Assembly (NCBI GenBank): GCA_002395835.1
Contig: DGVD01000018.1
Span: forward strand, 344,468 to 408,467
Direction: 5' to 3'
DNA from: Bacteroidales bacterium UBA4293
GTDB lineage: Bacteria > Bacteroidota > Bacteroidia > Bacteroidales > Bacteroidaceae
DNA: 64,000 nucleotides
A model generated the notes under the pieces. The model was not told the DNA's origin. It ran no database searches and saw only the letters and a list, made by a program, of their open reading frames with translations. Both the position numbers and the translations under genes were made by a program. Positions 1 through 7,684 of this stretch are shown one piece after another; the first letter of the stretch is position 1, and every line of letters begins with the position of its first letter.

Positions 1-1
1 A

Positions 2-577
2 CCAAAGTTTTTCCGTGAAATGAAGAACTTGGAGCTGACCAATGTAACCATAAACGATGCAGACGAAACATTCTGGGGTATAGATGGACTAGTCCTGAAA
101 AACGTAGTATTACACGAGGGAACCTATCCTTTCATGCACTGCCAGAACATTAAAATCTACGGATTGGAAAGCGACAGCAAATATGTATTCCAATACTGCA
201 AGAATGTGGAAATACATAATGCCAAGATAGACACAAAAGATTCTTTCTGGGAGGTGGAAAACGTAACCATTTATGATTCTGAATTAAACGGAGAATACTT
301 AGGTTGGCATTCCAAGAACCTGAAATTAGTGAACTGCCACATATCAGGAGAGCAGCCATTGTGCTACGCAGAAAACCTGATTCTGGAGAATTGCACATTC
401 GACCCTGAATCAGACCGGGCATTTGAATACTCCACCGTACAAGCTGACGTAAAGGGCTTCATTAAGAGCGTGAAGAATCCTTCTTCCGGACTTATCGTAG
501 CCGACGGTTATGGAGAAATTATCATCGATAAGAATATCAAAGCACCGGCAGACTGCAAGATAGTAACTAGAGGATAA
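2..577 (+). CDS. DUF3737 family protein, 5'-truncated by the window edge
   Basis: The frame is open from base 2 to the stop, so the gene starts upstream of the window; the first ATG, at 20, is probably internal. The visible 191 residues are short beta-strand units of the form xNVxIxxSxL (for example KNVEIHN, ENVTIYDS, ENLILENC), which suggests a right-handed beta-helix like pectate-lyase folds. The spacing and the ending (IIID..., CKIVTR) fit DUF3737, whose members are usually about 280 residues, so roughly 90 to 100 are missing. The function of the family is unknown. It heads a run of six same-strand genes with 15 bases to the next one. Confidence 0.8.
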   Translation, partial: PKFFREMKNLELTNVTINDADETFWGIDGLVLKNVVLHEGTYPFMHCQNIKIYGLESDSKYVFQYCKNVEIHNAKIDTKDSFWEVENVTIYDSELNGEYLGWHSKNLKLVNCHISGEQPLCYAENLILENCTFDPESDRAFEYSTVQADVKGFIKSVKNPSSGLIVADGYGEIIIDKNIKAPADCKIVTRG

Positions 578-592
578 ATTAATCCACAATAA

Positions 593-1189
593 ATGACTAC
601 AACTCAAATTTTACGGTCATCCATAATAGCTGGATTCTGCATCGGAATTGCAGGATTCGGCTATTTGGCTGAAAAGAGCATTATAGGTGCCGTTCTTTTC
701 GCATTCGGTCTGCTAGCTGTGGTCCACTATGGACTGAAATTATATACGGGTACAGCCGGTTTCTTCAAAAAGGGGGAATTTGGACAACTTTTCATTATCC
801 TAGGAGGTAATATTATCGGGTGTCTTTTGGTTGCTCTAATTGCCCGCTGTAGTCCTATGCCTTTGCAAGAAACAGCTCAGAACCTGCTGATTGGCCGATT
901 GAACTCAGGGCCTTTAAACGGGGGTGTGCTGGCTATAGGCTGCGGATTTATCATGACTACTGCAGTCCAATTTGGTAGACAAGGAAAATTCCTCCCTCTA
1001 CTCTTTGGTGTTCCCTTGTTCATAACCTGTGGATTTCCACACTGTATAGCAGATGCATTCTACTACCTATGCGTTCCTGTGAGTTTCCTGGCCGATAATG
1101 CATTAGAAGTCATCGTCTTTTACATCTCCATTGTCATCGGAAATTTTATAGGATGTAATCTTTACCGTGCCATTTGCAATCAAAACTAA
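593..1189 (+). CDS. Formate/nitrite transporter (FNT)-family channel, short form
   Basis: A 198-residue inner-membrane protein with about six hydrophobic segments. Two family landmarks are visible: LYTGTAG near residues 50-56, matching the FNT LFTGN loop, and GFPHCIADAF near 147-156, matching GFxHxxANM with the conserved pore histidine. FNT channels move small monovalent anions such as formate, nitrite or hydrosulfide. The protein is shorter than the usual 250-280 residues but keeps both pore loops, so it looks intact. Which anion it carries cannot be told. It sits 6 bases before the HD hydrolase gene, probably in one operon. Confidence 0.82.
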   Translation: MTTTQILRSSIIAGFCIGIAGFGYLAEKSIIGAVLFAFGLLAVVHYGLKLYTGTAGFFKKGEFGQLFIILGGNIIGCLLVALIARCSPMPLQETAQNLLIGRLNSGPLNGGVLAIGCGFIMTTAVQFGRQGKFLPLLFGVPLFITCGFPHCIADAFYYLCVPVSFLADNALEVIVFYISIVIGNFIGCNLYRAICNQN

Positions 1190-1195
1190 ACGAGA

Positions 1196-1774
1196 ATGGA
1201 AGAACATATTTCAAGAGAAGAAGCAGTAGAACTGCTGAAAAAATATAATCAGGACCCGTTCCATCTACACCATGCCTATACTGTAGAAGGGGTGATGAGA
1301 TGGTATGCAGAACAGCTAGGCTACGGAGAAGATGTAGACTTCTGGGGACTGGTTGGCCTGCTGCACGACATCGATTTTGAGAAGTATCCTGAACAACATT
1401 GCATCAAGGCACCAGAACTGCTGCGTGAAGCCGGAGTAGGTGAACAGATGATTCACGCTATATGCAGTCATGCTTATGGACTACATGTAGATGTCAAGCC
1501 TGAACACCAAATGGAAAAAGTGCTCTATGCCACCGATGAATTAACTGGCCTTATATGGGCCACAGCACTGATGCGCCCTTCTAAGAGCGTACAAGACATG
1601 GAACTGAAGTCGCTGAAGAAAAAATATAAGTCCAAAGGCTTTGCTGCCGGATGCTCCCGTGAAGTCATTGAAAAAGGAGCTAGCATGCTAGGATGGGAAT
1701 TAGACGACTTGCTGCAAAAAACAATAGAAGCCATGCGCAGTTGTGAGGCAGTAGTTAACGAACAACCACATTAG
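1196..1774 (+). CDS. HD-domain hydrolase
   Basis: A 192-residue cytoplasmic protein. An HD phosphohydrolase signature is visible: H26 in LHHAY, the H57-D58 pair in LLHDID, and a later aspartate in ATDELTG near 114. These would bind a divalent metal. Such stand-alone HD proteins hydrolyse phosphomonoesters or phosphodiesters, often of nucleotides, and the exact substrate of this subfamily is not known to me. It lies 6 bases after the FNT gene and 6 before the short-chain dehydrogenase, so it is very likely co-transcribed with them. Confidence 0.8.
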   Translation: MEEHISREEAVELLKKYNQDPFHLHHAYTVEGVMRWYAEQLGYGEDVDFWGLVGLLHDIDFEKYPEQHCIKAPELLREAGVGEQMIHAICSHAYGLHVDVKPEHQMEKVLYATDELTGLIWATALMRPSKSVQDMELKSLKKKYKSKGFAAGCSREVIEKGASMLGWELDDLLQKTIEAMRSCEAVVNEQPH

Positions 1775-1780
1775 ACAGAT

Positions 1781-2533
1781 ATGGAAGAGAAGAAAGCTAT
1801 TATTATGGGTGCTACCTCAGGCATAGGGAAAGCAGTAGCCCAGATCTTGTCGGCCAAAGGCTGGAAAATTGGTATTGCAGGACGAAGACAAGAAGTACTG
1901 CAAGAGATTCAGCGAGGCGACTTGAATGTAATAGCCACTCAATGCATAGACATCACCAAAGAGAATGCTACCACCGGCCTCAAGAATCTCATTGGTAAAA
2001 TGGGAGGCATCGATTTGTATTTCCACAGTTCAGGAATCGGATATCAGAATCCATCGCTAGATGAAGAAAAAGAGCTGAAAACCATAGAGACAAATGCCCT
2101 AGGTTTTACCCGAATGACGATTACAGCTTTCAAGTATTTTGAAGAGCATCCTGAGCGAAAAGGGCAAATAGCTGTTATCAGCAGTATAGCTAGGACAAAA
2201 GGTTTAGGTGCCGCTCCTGCCTATTCATCCACCAAGAGATTTGTCAGCCACTACCTGGAGAGCCTCACTCAATTGGTACATATTAAAGGTATGAAAAACC
2301 TAACCATCACGGATATTCGTCCAGGCTTTGTCCGTACCCCCTTGCTGGGTGATGGTGGAACCTACCCTTTCCAAATGGAGGTAGACAAGGTGGCACAGCT
2401 CATCGTAAAAGGAGTGGAGAAAAAGAAATCCATCATCACTGTGGATTGGAGATATCGCATTTTGGCATTTCTATGGAACCTTGTTCCCCGCTGGATTTGG
2501 GTACGCATGAAGATCGTTTCCAAAAAACAATAA
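1781..2533 (+). CDS. Short-chain dehydrogenase/reductase (SDR)
   Basis: A 250-residue classical SDR. The N-terminal Rossmann motif GATSGIG (residues 10-16) binds NAD(P)H, ISSIA supplies the catalytic serine, and YSSTK (Tyr148, Lys152) is the catalytic pair. The C-terminal 30 residues are basic and hydrophobic (ILAFLWNLVPRWIW), which may attach the protein to the membrane, as in SDRs that act on lipid or sterol-like substrates. The substrate is unknown. It sits inside the compact operon with the HD hydrolase upstream and a hypothetical gene 5 bases downstream. Confidence 0.85.
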   Translation: MEEKKAIIMGATSGIGKAVAQILSAKGWKIGIAGRRQEVLQEIQRGDLNVIATQCIDITKENATTGLKNLIGKMGGIDLYFHSSGIGYQNPSLDEEKELKTIETNALGFTRMTITAFKYFEEHPERKGQIAVISSIARTKGLGAAPAYSSTKRFVSHYLESLTQLVHIKGMKNLTITDIRPGFVRTPLLGDGGTYPFQMEVDKVAQLIVKGVEKKKSIITVDWRYRILAFLWNLVPRWIWVRMKIVSKKQ

Positions 2534-2538
2534 TCATC

Positions 2539-3102
2539 ATGGAGGATAAAAAGACTATAAAAGACATATATCTGGACAATTATGAAAAGGAACTGATGCA
2601 GCATTTACTAAAAATGCTAACCTCCATGCAGTTGCTTGATGGACAATTGCTAGAATCTCCAGACATCACAGAAAAATGGGAAACATTGCTCCCTGCTTAT
2701 ATCCAAGACGCCATTCCTGAAATAACCAAATACCCATCCGTTTCTCTGGGATGGGCCATGTACCTAGGCATGGCAGTAGCACGGTACTGGGATGAGGACT
2801 GGTCTACCTATAGTTCCAAAGAAGACTTATACGAACAAATCCGAGACATTCGCGGGTTCGATTATATGGATGAAGTGATCCGTGGAAATATCCTTCACCT
2901 GGAAGGAGAAGAATTCGACCAGATGGAGAAGAATGTCCAAAGTTGTGCCCAACAAACATTAGCAAAAATCCGGCACGAACAGATAGAGCCCCAAAGCCCT
3001 ATGGCTTTTCATGTTTATGTACGCAGCATCAAAGTCCTATATCAGCTGGGAGCTGCCATAGAACTGAAAGCTTTAGGTTACAAATTTGAAAAAATAAAAT
3101 GA
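2539..3102 (+). CDS. Conserved hypothetical protein (187 aa)
   Basis: I do not recognise this family. The frame is open further upstream to an ATG at 2446, but that start lies inside the SDR gene; the ATG at 2539, 5 bases after the SDR stop, is preferred. The predicted product is acidic, soluble and largely helical, with no signal peptide. Tryptophan- and tyrosine-rich stretches (GWAMYLGMAVARYWDEDW) occur near residues 75-92. The stop overlaps the ATG of the next gene by four bases, suggesting translational coupling with the editing-domain protein. Confidence 0.7.
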   Translation: MEDKKTIKDIYLDNYEKELMQHLLKMLTSMQLLDGQLLESPDITEKWETLLPAYIQDAIPEITKYPSVSLGWAMYLGMAVARYWDEDWSTYSSKEDLYEQIRDIRGFDYMDEVIRGNILHLEGEEFDQMEKNVQSCAQQTLAKIRHEQIEPQSPMAFHVYVRSIKVLYQLGAAIELKALGYKFEKIK

Positions 3103-3560
3103 GCATGGAAGAACCTACACTGAACGAACATAATAAGGCCGAATATCCCCCAGCACATACAGCAGAACATCTGTTGAACCAAACTATGGATCGTATGTTC
3201 GGCTGCGGACGTTCTAAAAATGCCCATATTGAACGGAAGAAAAGTAAAATCAACTGGCCCTTACCATCCTGTCCTACTCCAGAGCAGATTGCTCAAGTAG
3301 AAGCAAAAATCAAAGAGATCATAGCCAAGGGGCTACCAGTAACCTATGAATTTGTGACACGTGACAATATACCCTCTGATGTATCCTTGGACAAACTTCC
3401 GGATGATGCTTCAGAAACCATACGTTTAGTACGTATAGGTGACTATGACGTCTGTGCATGTATTGGAACACATGTGGAAAATACAAATCAGCTGAAAGAT
3501 TTCCGTATAACCAGCACCAGTTACAATGATGGTGTTTTCAGGATTGTATACAAAGTGTAA
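3099..3560 (+). CDS. Stand-alone tRNA-synthetase SAD (AlaX-like) editing-domain protein
   Basis: A 153-residue protein with the zinc-site motifs of the second additional domain found in threonyl- and alanyl-tRNA synthetases: HTAEH (His20, His24) and CIGTH (Cys121, His125). Free-standing proteins of this type (the AlaX group) hydrolyse mischarged aminoacyl-tRNA in trans. It is shorter than most AlaX proteins and has no TGYD-like barrel domain, so its tRNA or even its substrate class is uncertain. Its start overlaps the preceding stop (ATGA). It is the last gene of the operon that begins with DUF3737. Confidence 0.75.
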   Translation: MSMEEPTLNEHNKAEYPPAHTAEHLLNQTMDRMFGCGRSKNAHIERKKSKINWPLPSCPTPEQIAQVEAKIKEIIAKGLPVTYEFVTRDNIPSDVSLDKLPDDASETIRLVRIGDYDVCACIGTHVENTNQLKDFRITSTSYNDGVFRIVYKV

Positions 3561-3600
3561 GATATTCATCTGAGCAATCGATAATCCGCATTTTTTTTGT

Positions 3601-3608
3601 TATATTTG
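3601..3608 (+). promoter_or_regulatory. Bacteroidetes -7 box TATATTTG
   Basis: TATATTTG matches TAnnTTTG and lies 32 bases before the ATG of the flavin reductase gene, giving a leader of about 25 bases. No TTTG -33 element occurs at the usual 19-21 base spacing. Confidence 0.6.
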
Positions 3609-3640
3609 CGGATTGAAGAATCATTTTTAAATTTTACATT

Positions 3641-4204
3641 ATGAAAAGCTTTAAGCCACAACCTTGGATGTTGCCACAACCAGTGGTAATCATCGGAACT
3701 TACGACAAAGAAGGAAAACCCAATGCCATGAACGCAGCATGGGCAGGCACATGGGATATGGATGAAATTATGATTTCATTAAGCAATCATGCCACCACAG
3801 AAAATTTGGATGCAACCGGAGAATTCACGGTAACTTTTGCCACAAAAGATACTTTGGTAGCTTCAGACTTTGTAGGAATAGTCAGCGCTAAGAAAGATCC
3901 TGATAAAATAGCTAAGACTGGCTGGGCCATAGAACCTGCCCTTAATGTAAATGCCCCTGTCTTTACCAATTTCCCATTCACATTAGAATGCAAAGTTCAT
4001 GAAACAATAAATCGTACTGCTACAGGATATATGCTGATAGGTAAAGTAGTGGGTATACTTTGTGACGAGAAATACCTAGCAGAAGATGGTAAGCCAGATG
4101 TAGAGAAAATGGAACTTATCACCTATGACCCAGTACACCATAACTATATCCAACTAGGTAAAATTGTTGGTAAGGCATTCTCTGATGGTAAAGTATTAAA
4201 ATAA
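3641..4204 (+). CDS. Flavin reductase-like FMN-binding split-barrel protein
   Basis: A 187-residue flavoprotein of the flavin-reductase-like (split barrel) family. The N-terminus PVVIIGTYDKEGKPNAM, followed by AWAGTWD and ISLSNHATTENL, is the family pattern that holds FMN. Such proteins reduce flavin with NAD(P)H or act as small FMN oxidoreductases. There is no signal peptide, so it is cytoplasmic. It has its own -7 box and is followed within 15 bases by the hemolysin III gene, so the two are probably co-transcribed. Confidence 0.85.
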   Translation: MKSFKPQPWMLPQPVVIIGTYDKEGKPNAMNAAWAGTWDMDEIMISLSNHATTENLDATGEFTVTFATKDTLVASDFVGIVSAKKDPDKIAKTGWAIEPALNVNAPVFTNFPFTLECKVHETINRTATGYMLIGKVVGILCDEKYLAEDGKPDVEKMELITYDPVHHNYIQLGKIVGKAFSDGKVLK

Positions 4205-4219
4205 ACTCCACCCATTCTG

Positions 4220-4858
4220 ATGGAAATTAAAGATTTTTTTCCTCAGAAAGGTGAGATTGGCAATACATGGACTCATCTTGTTGGAGCCATTTTTGCCTTA
4301 TCCTCCATTTGGCTCATCTGGCCAGCTGCCAAAATCAGCTGGCAGATGGCTATGGGGGTTATTTTCTTTATTGTGGGCATGTTTATCATGTTCCTATCCA
4401 GCACCTTATACCATTGGGTACATCAAAGTTTAGCCAAACGTATCTTACGAAAATGTGACCATATTAGTATTTACGTTATGATAGCCTGCTCCTATACGCC
4501 TATATGTATTGGTGTCATAGGAGGATGGATTGGGTGGTTAGTCTTCGGGCTACAATGGGCAGCCGTGATAGGTGGAGCTTTCTACAAGATATTCGCCTTT
4601 GGAAAATATCCACGGCTATCACTCACTTTATACCTGATTATGGGATGGAGTGTCTTGCTGATATTAAAACCCGTAATGGACCGCCTTTCCACGTTAGCCA
4701 TGGTGCTTCTATTCGCTGAAGGAATATTCTATACTTGTGGCGTCTTCTTTTTTGCACATGATTCCCATAAATACTATCACGCCATCTGGCACATATTCGT
4801 ACTCCTAGGTGCTATCGCTCATTGGAGTGTGGTACTTTGTATCGTATTAAACTTATAA
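4220..4858 (+). CDS. Hemolysin III (PAQR/YqfA) family membrane protein
   Basis: A 212-residue protein with seven predicted helices. Family marks are NTWTHLVGA at the start, SSTLYHW with the metal-binding histidine at the end of helix 2, RKCDHISIYVMIACSYTP after it, and the pair HAIWHIFVLLGAIAHW near the C-terminus. In adiponectin-receptor-like proteins these histidines and the aspartate coordinate zinc in a hydrolase site. The bacterial members are linked to membrane lipid homeostasis; the name hemolysin is historical. Neighbouring genes lie 15 bases away on each side. Confidence 0.88.
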   Translation: MEIKDFFPQKGEIGNTWTHLVGAIFALSSIWLIWPAAKISWQMAMGVIFFIVGMFIMFLSSTLYHWVHQSLAKRILRKCDHISIYVMIACSYTPICIGVIGGWIGWLVFGLQWAAVIGGAFYKIFAFGKYPRLSLTLYLIMGWSVLLILKPVMDRLSTLAMVLLFAEGIFYTCGVFFFAHDSHKYYHAIWHIFVLLGAIAHWSVVLCIVLNL

Positions 4859-4873
4859 GAATAAAAGAAAAAG

Positions 4874-5626
4874 ATGAAAATAACACTGCTCCAGAGAGAC
4901 ATAGTTTGGGGGAATCCTGATATAAATTGCAAAAGAGCTGAAGAAGCTATTTTGGAGGCTCCTTTAAGCGATCTGTATGTTTTACCTGAAATGTGGAGCA
5001 CAGGTTTTGCTACAGAGCCAAAGGGGATAGCAGAAAAAGAACCAAGTGAATCTTTACAATGGATGCACAAAATGGCAAATAGACTTAATGCTGCCATCAC
5101 AGGTTCCATTGCCACCCAAACAAAAGAAGGCATCTATTGCAACCGTCTATATTTTGTAAAGCCTCAGCAAACAGAAGAAGTTTTTTACGACAAACACCAT
5201 TTGTTTTCTTATGGTGGAGAAAACAATCACTATACAGCAGGGAATGAACGAGTGGTAATTTCATGGAGAGGAGTACGTTTTCTACTCCAGATCTGTTATG
5301 ACCTTCGTTTCCCAGTCTTTGCCCGCAACCATGAAGACTATGACTGCATCATCTACGTAGCATCATGGCCCACCTCTAGGATAGAAGCATGGAACACACT
5401 TCTTCATGCCCGTGCTCTAGAGAACCAATGTTATGTCATCGGTGTAAACCGTATAGGTTCCGATCCTGCCTGCAGTTATAGCGGAGGTACAATACTTATC
5501 GATGCTTATGGGAAAGACGTGGTTTCTTGTCCTATGAATCAAGAAACAAGTGCCACAGCGGAATTGGATATGAATAAGTTGGAAGGGTTTCGTAAGAAAT
5601 TCCCAGTTTTGAAAGATCGAGATTAG
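4874..5626 (+). CDS. Omega-amidase (nitrilase superfamily, YafV/Nit2-like)
   Basis: A 250-residue carbon-nitrogen hydrolase. The Glu-Lys-Cys triad is visible: Glu39 in LPEMWSTGF, Lys107 in YDKHHLFSYGGE, and Cys141 in QICYDLRFP. The motif set and length match the omega-amidases that deamidate alpha-ketoglutaramate or alpha-ketosuccinamate and so repair or salvage transamination products. It is cytoplasmic. It follows the hemolysin III gene by 15 bases and ends the operon begun at the flavin reductase gene. Confidence 0.88.
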   Translation: MKITLLQRDIVWGNPDINCKRAEEAILEAPLSDLYVLPEMWSTGFATEPKGIAEKEPSESLQWMHKMANRLNAAITGSIATQTKEGIYCNRLYFVKPQQTEEVFYDKHHLFSYGGENNHYTAGNERVVISWRGVRFLLQICYDLRFPVFARNHEDYDCIIYVASWPTSRIEAWNTLLHARALENQCYVIGVNRIGSDPACSYSGGTILIDAYGKDVVSCPMNQETSATAELDMNKLEGFRKKFPVLKDRD

Positions 5627-5637
5627 AGAAAAATCTG

Positions 5638-5645
5638 TATCTTTG
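5638..5645 (+). promoter_or_regulatory. -7 box TATCTTTG five bases before an ATG
   Basis: TATCTTTG is followed by only CATTT and then the ATG of the esterase gene. In Bacteroides the transcription start lies about 4 to 7 bases after this box, so the mRNA is predicted to begin at or next to the start codon. Confidence 0.6.
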
Positions 5646-5650
5646 CATTT

Positions 5651-6298
5651 ATGAAGACGGTTCTTTTTTTACATGGTTTTTATGCTTCTGGCAGTTGTGT
5701 GCCAGCCATGGCATTAGCAAATGCGTTTGCTAATTCTAATATACGTGTGATTGCTCCTGATTTGCCTTTGCATCCGACAAAAGCCATCGAATTAATACAA
5801 AAGATATGTTATGAGGAAAAACCAAACTTGCTGGTTGGAAATAGCTGTGGTTCTTTTTACGCCCAATTTCTATCTTCCAAAGTTGATATACCTACCTTGT
5901 TGGGTAATCCTCATTTTCAAATGAGCCTTTTTTTAAAAGAGCGCATCGGTAAAAACAGCTACAAAGCCCCACGAAGAGATGGCAATCAAGATTTTATTAT
6001 AGACGAACAGCTTATCAAAGAATTTGAAGAGTTAGAAGCCATTCAATTTAATCATATCAACCCCTTTCACCGTGATAAAGTGTGGGGATTATTTGGGATA
6101 AAGGACACCTTGGCAAATTTCAGGGATCTTTTCCTGACACATTATGATCAGGCTTTCTCATTTCCTGGAAATCATACTCCTACTGAAGAAGAAGTAAAAA
6201 AATGGTATGTACCCCTCATAGAGGAAATGCTACTGATTTACAAAAAGCCTGAAAATGGCACTAGTGATACAGAGATCAACAGATTTGTAGAAGAATAA
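5651..6298 (+). CDS. YqiA-like alpha/beta-fold esterase
   Basis: A 215-residue alpha/beta hydrolase of the UPF0227/YqiA type. FLHGFYASG near residue 6 forms the oxyanion region and GNSCG (63-67) places the nucleophile at Ser65; a late histidine in FPGNHTP probably completes the triad. Because LHGF is only seven residues in, the ATG at 5651 must be the true start although a -7 box ends five bases before it. Such enzymes cleave short-chain esters in the cytoplasm. It is followed 14 bases later by a BASS transporter, probably in one operon. Confidence 0.8.
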   Translation: MKTVLFLHGFYASGSCVPAMALANAFANSNIRVIAPDLPLHPTKAIELIQKICYEEKPNLLVGNSCGSFYAQFLSSKVDIPTLLGNPHFQMSLFLKERIGKNSYKAPRRDGNQDFIIDEQLIKEFEELEAIQFNHINPFHRDKVWGLFGIKDTLANFRDLFLTHYDQAFSFPGNHTPTEEEVKKWYVPLIEEMLLIYKKPENGTSDTEINRFVEE

Positions 6299-6312
6299 AA
6301 CGAGGTTTAATC

Positions 6313-7233
6313 ATGAAGCAAATCTGTAACATCATCAGTAAAGGTATGGCTTTTATTGTACTCCTTACAGCTGTAGGGGCACTATTTTGGCCATCAACTT
6401 TTGGTGTCATCCGTACTTCTTGGATCAGTTATCTGCTAGGGATGGTCATGTTTGGAATGGGACTAACCATGAATATCAATGATTTCAAAATCATCTTCAG
6501 CCGTCCCCGGGATATTATCATAGGATGTATAGCTCAATTTACGATTATGCCGACCTTAGCTTGGTGCCTTGCCAAGTTTTTTGAGCTTCCGCCAGAATTA
6601 GCTATTGGCGTGATTCTAGTAGGATGTTGCCCCGGAGGAACAGCATCCAATGTCATTACCTATCTAGCTGGAGGAGATTTACCTCTATCTGTAGGTTTTA
6701 CCAGCATTTCCACCATCTTAGCCCCACTCTTGACGCCACTCCTTACTTGGCTATTGGCAGGTACCTATGTGAATGTCAGTATTTGGCCAATGTTCATTAG
6801 TATTATAAATGTAATTATTATACCTATAATATTAGGATTAATAACTAAATACTATTTTAAAGACTTATCAATGAAAATAGCAGATTACCTGCCTGCATTC
6901 TCCACTATAGCAATTGCATTGATTGTGGCTGCAGTTGTATCTGCTAATTCCCTGTCATTACGAACATCAGGCCTACTTATCATCTTTGTGGTTATCTGCC
7001 ACAATTTACTAGGCTATGTAATAGGATTCCTACTTGGTAAAATACTTAAACTGGCTTATCCTAAGTGCATTGCCATTTGTGTAGAAGTAGGCATGCAGAA
7101 CTCCGGACTGGCCTGCACTCTAGCCAACCAGTATTTTAGCGCCATGGCAATGGCTGCAGTACCAGGAGCCATCTTCAGTGTTTGGCATAACATTTCAGGA
7201 GCTCTTCTGGCACGCTTTTTTAGAAAGTATTAA
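6313..7233 (+). CDS. Bile acid:sodium symporter (BASS) family transporter
   Basis: A 306-residue protein with about ten hydrophobic helices. Family marks are MVMFGMGLTMN near residue 45, the unwound-helix motif GCCPGGTASNVITYLAGGDLPLS near 97-118, and VEVGMQNSGLACTLA near 258, which shape the sodium and substrate sites. BASS proteins carry organic anions such as bile acids, pantothenate or 2-oxoacids together with sodium. The substrate is not fixed by the sequence. It sits between the esterase and a cupin gene in one short operon. Confidence 0.88.
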   Translation: MKQICNIISKGMAFIVLLTAVGALFWPSTFGVIRTSWISYLLGMVMFGMGLTMNINDFKIIFSRPRDIIIGCIAQFTIMPTLAWCLAKFFELPPELAIGVILVGCCPGGTASNVITYLAGGDLPLSVGFTSISTILAPLLTPLLTWLLAGTYVNVSIWPMFISIINVIIIPIILGLITKYYFKDLSMKIADYLPAFSTIAIALIVAAVVSANSLSLRTSGLLIIFVVICHNLLGYVIGFLLGKILKLAYPKCIAICVEVGMQNSGLACTLANQYFSAMAMAAVPGAIFSVWHNISGALLARFFRKY

Positions 7234-7252
7234 TTCACTAAATAATACCATT

Positions 7253-7582
7253 ATGATTATTGATTTCAACAACATGTCTTTCGAGGATTTTCCCAACTTC
7301 AAGGGGGGCGAAAAGCAACTGACAGCAAAAATGTTCTTTGATGGCACGAACCGAATTATGTCAGCATATCTTGTTCCAGGTGCCAGCATTGGTTTACACA
7401 CTCATGATGTAAATAGTGAAATTTTATTTGTTCTAAAAGGAGAAGGCACTCTATTAGATGACGGCATTTCTAGCCCTATCAAAGCAGGACAATGTGCCTA
7501 TTGTCCTAAAGGGCATAACCATAGTCTTATCAACACGAGTACTGAAAATCTGGAGTTTGTGGCATGTGTTCCGAATCAATAA
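7253..7582 (+). CDS. Small cupin-domain protein
   Basis: A 109-residue single-domain cupin. Two conserved motifs are visible: GLHTHDVNSEILFVLKGEG with two histidines and a glutamate for metal binding, and PAGQ-like KAGQCAYCPKGHNH. The frame is open further upstream, but the ATG at 7253 starts just before the domain and lies 19 bases after the BASS stop, so it is preferred over 7178, which is inside the previous gene. The ligand or reaction is unknown. A strong terminator follows directly. Confidence 0.82.
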   Translation: MIIDFNNMSFEDFPNFKGGEKQLTAKMFFDGTNRIMSAYLVPGASIGLHTHDVNSEILFVLKGEGTLLDDGISSPIKAGQCAYCPKGHNHSLINTSTENLEFVACVPNQ

Positions 7583-7597
7583 GATTTCAAAACTTAT

Positions 7598-7635
7598 AAA
7601 GTTCGCACTAAAAAGTTAGTGTGAACTTTTGTTTT
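7598..7635 (+). terminator. Rho-independent terminator after the cupin gene
   Basis: Two 14-base arms (7598-7611 and 7616-7629) around a four-base loop, with one G-T wobble, followed by a T-rich tract. It closes the esterase-BASS-cupin operon. Confidence 0.8.
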
Positions 7636-7657
7636 TAGACAAAAAGTAGTATTTTTG
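7628..7657 (+). promoter_or_regulatory. Promoter of the DUF1846 gene (TTTG, 18 bases, TATTTTTG)
   Basis: TTTG at 7628-7631 and TATTTTTG at 7650-7657 are 18 bases apart, near the usual 19-21. The leader to the ATG at 7685 would be about 20 bases. The -33 element overlaps the T tract of the preceding terminator. Confidence 0.6.
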
Positions 7658-7684
7658 TAGTCCGTAAACAAAAGACTTACGGAA

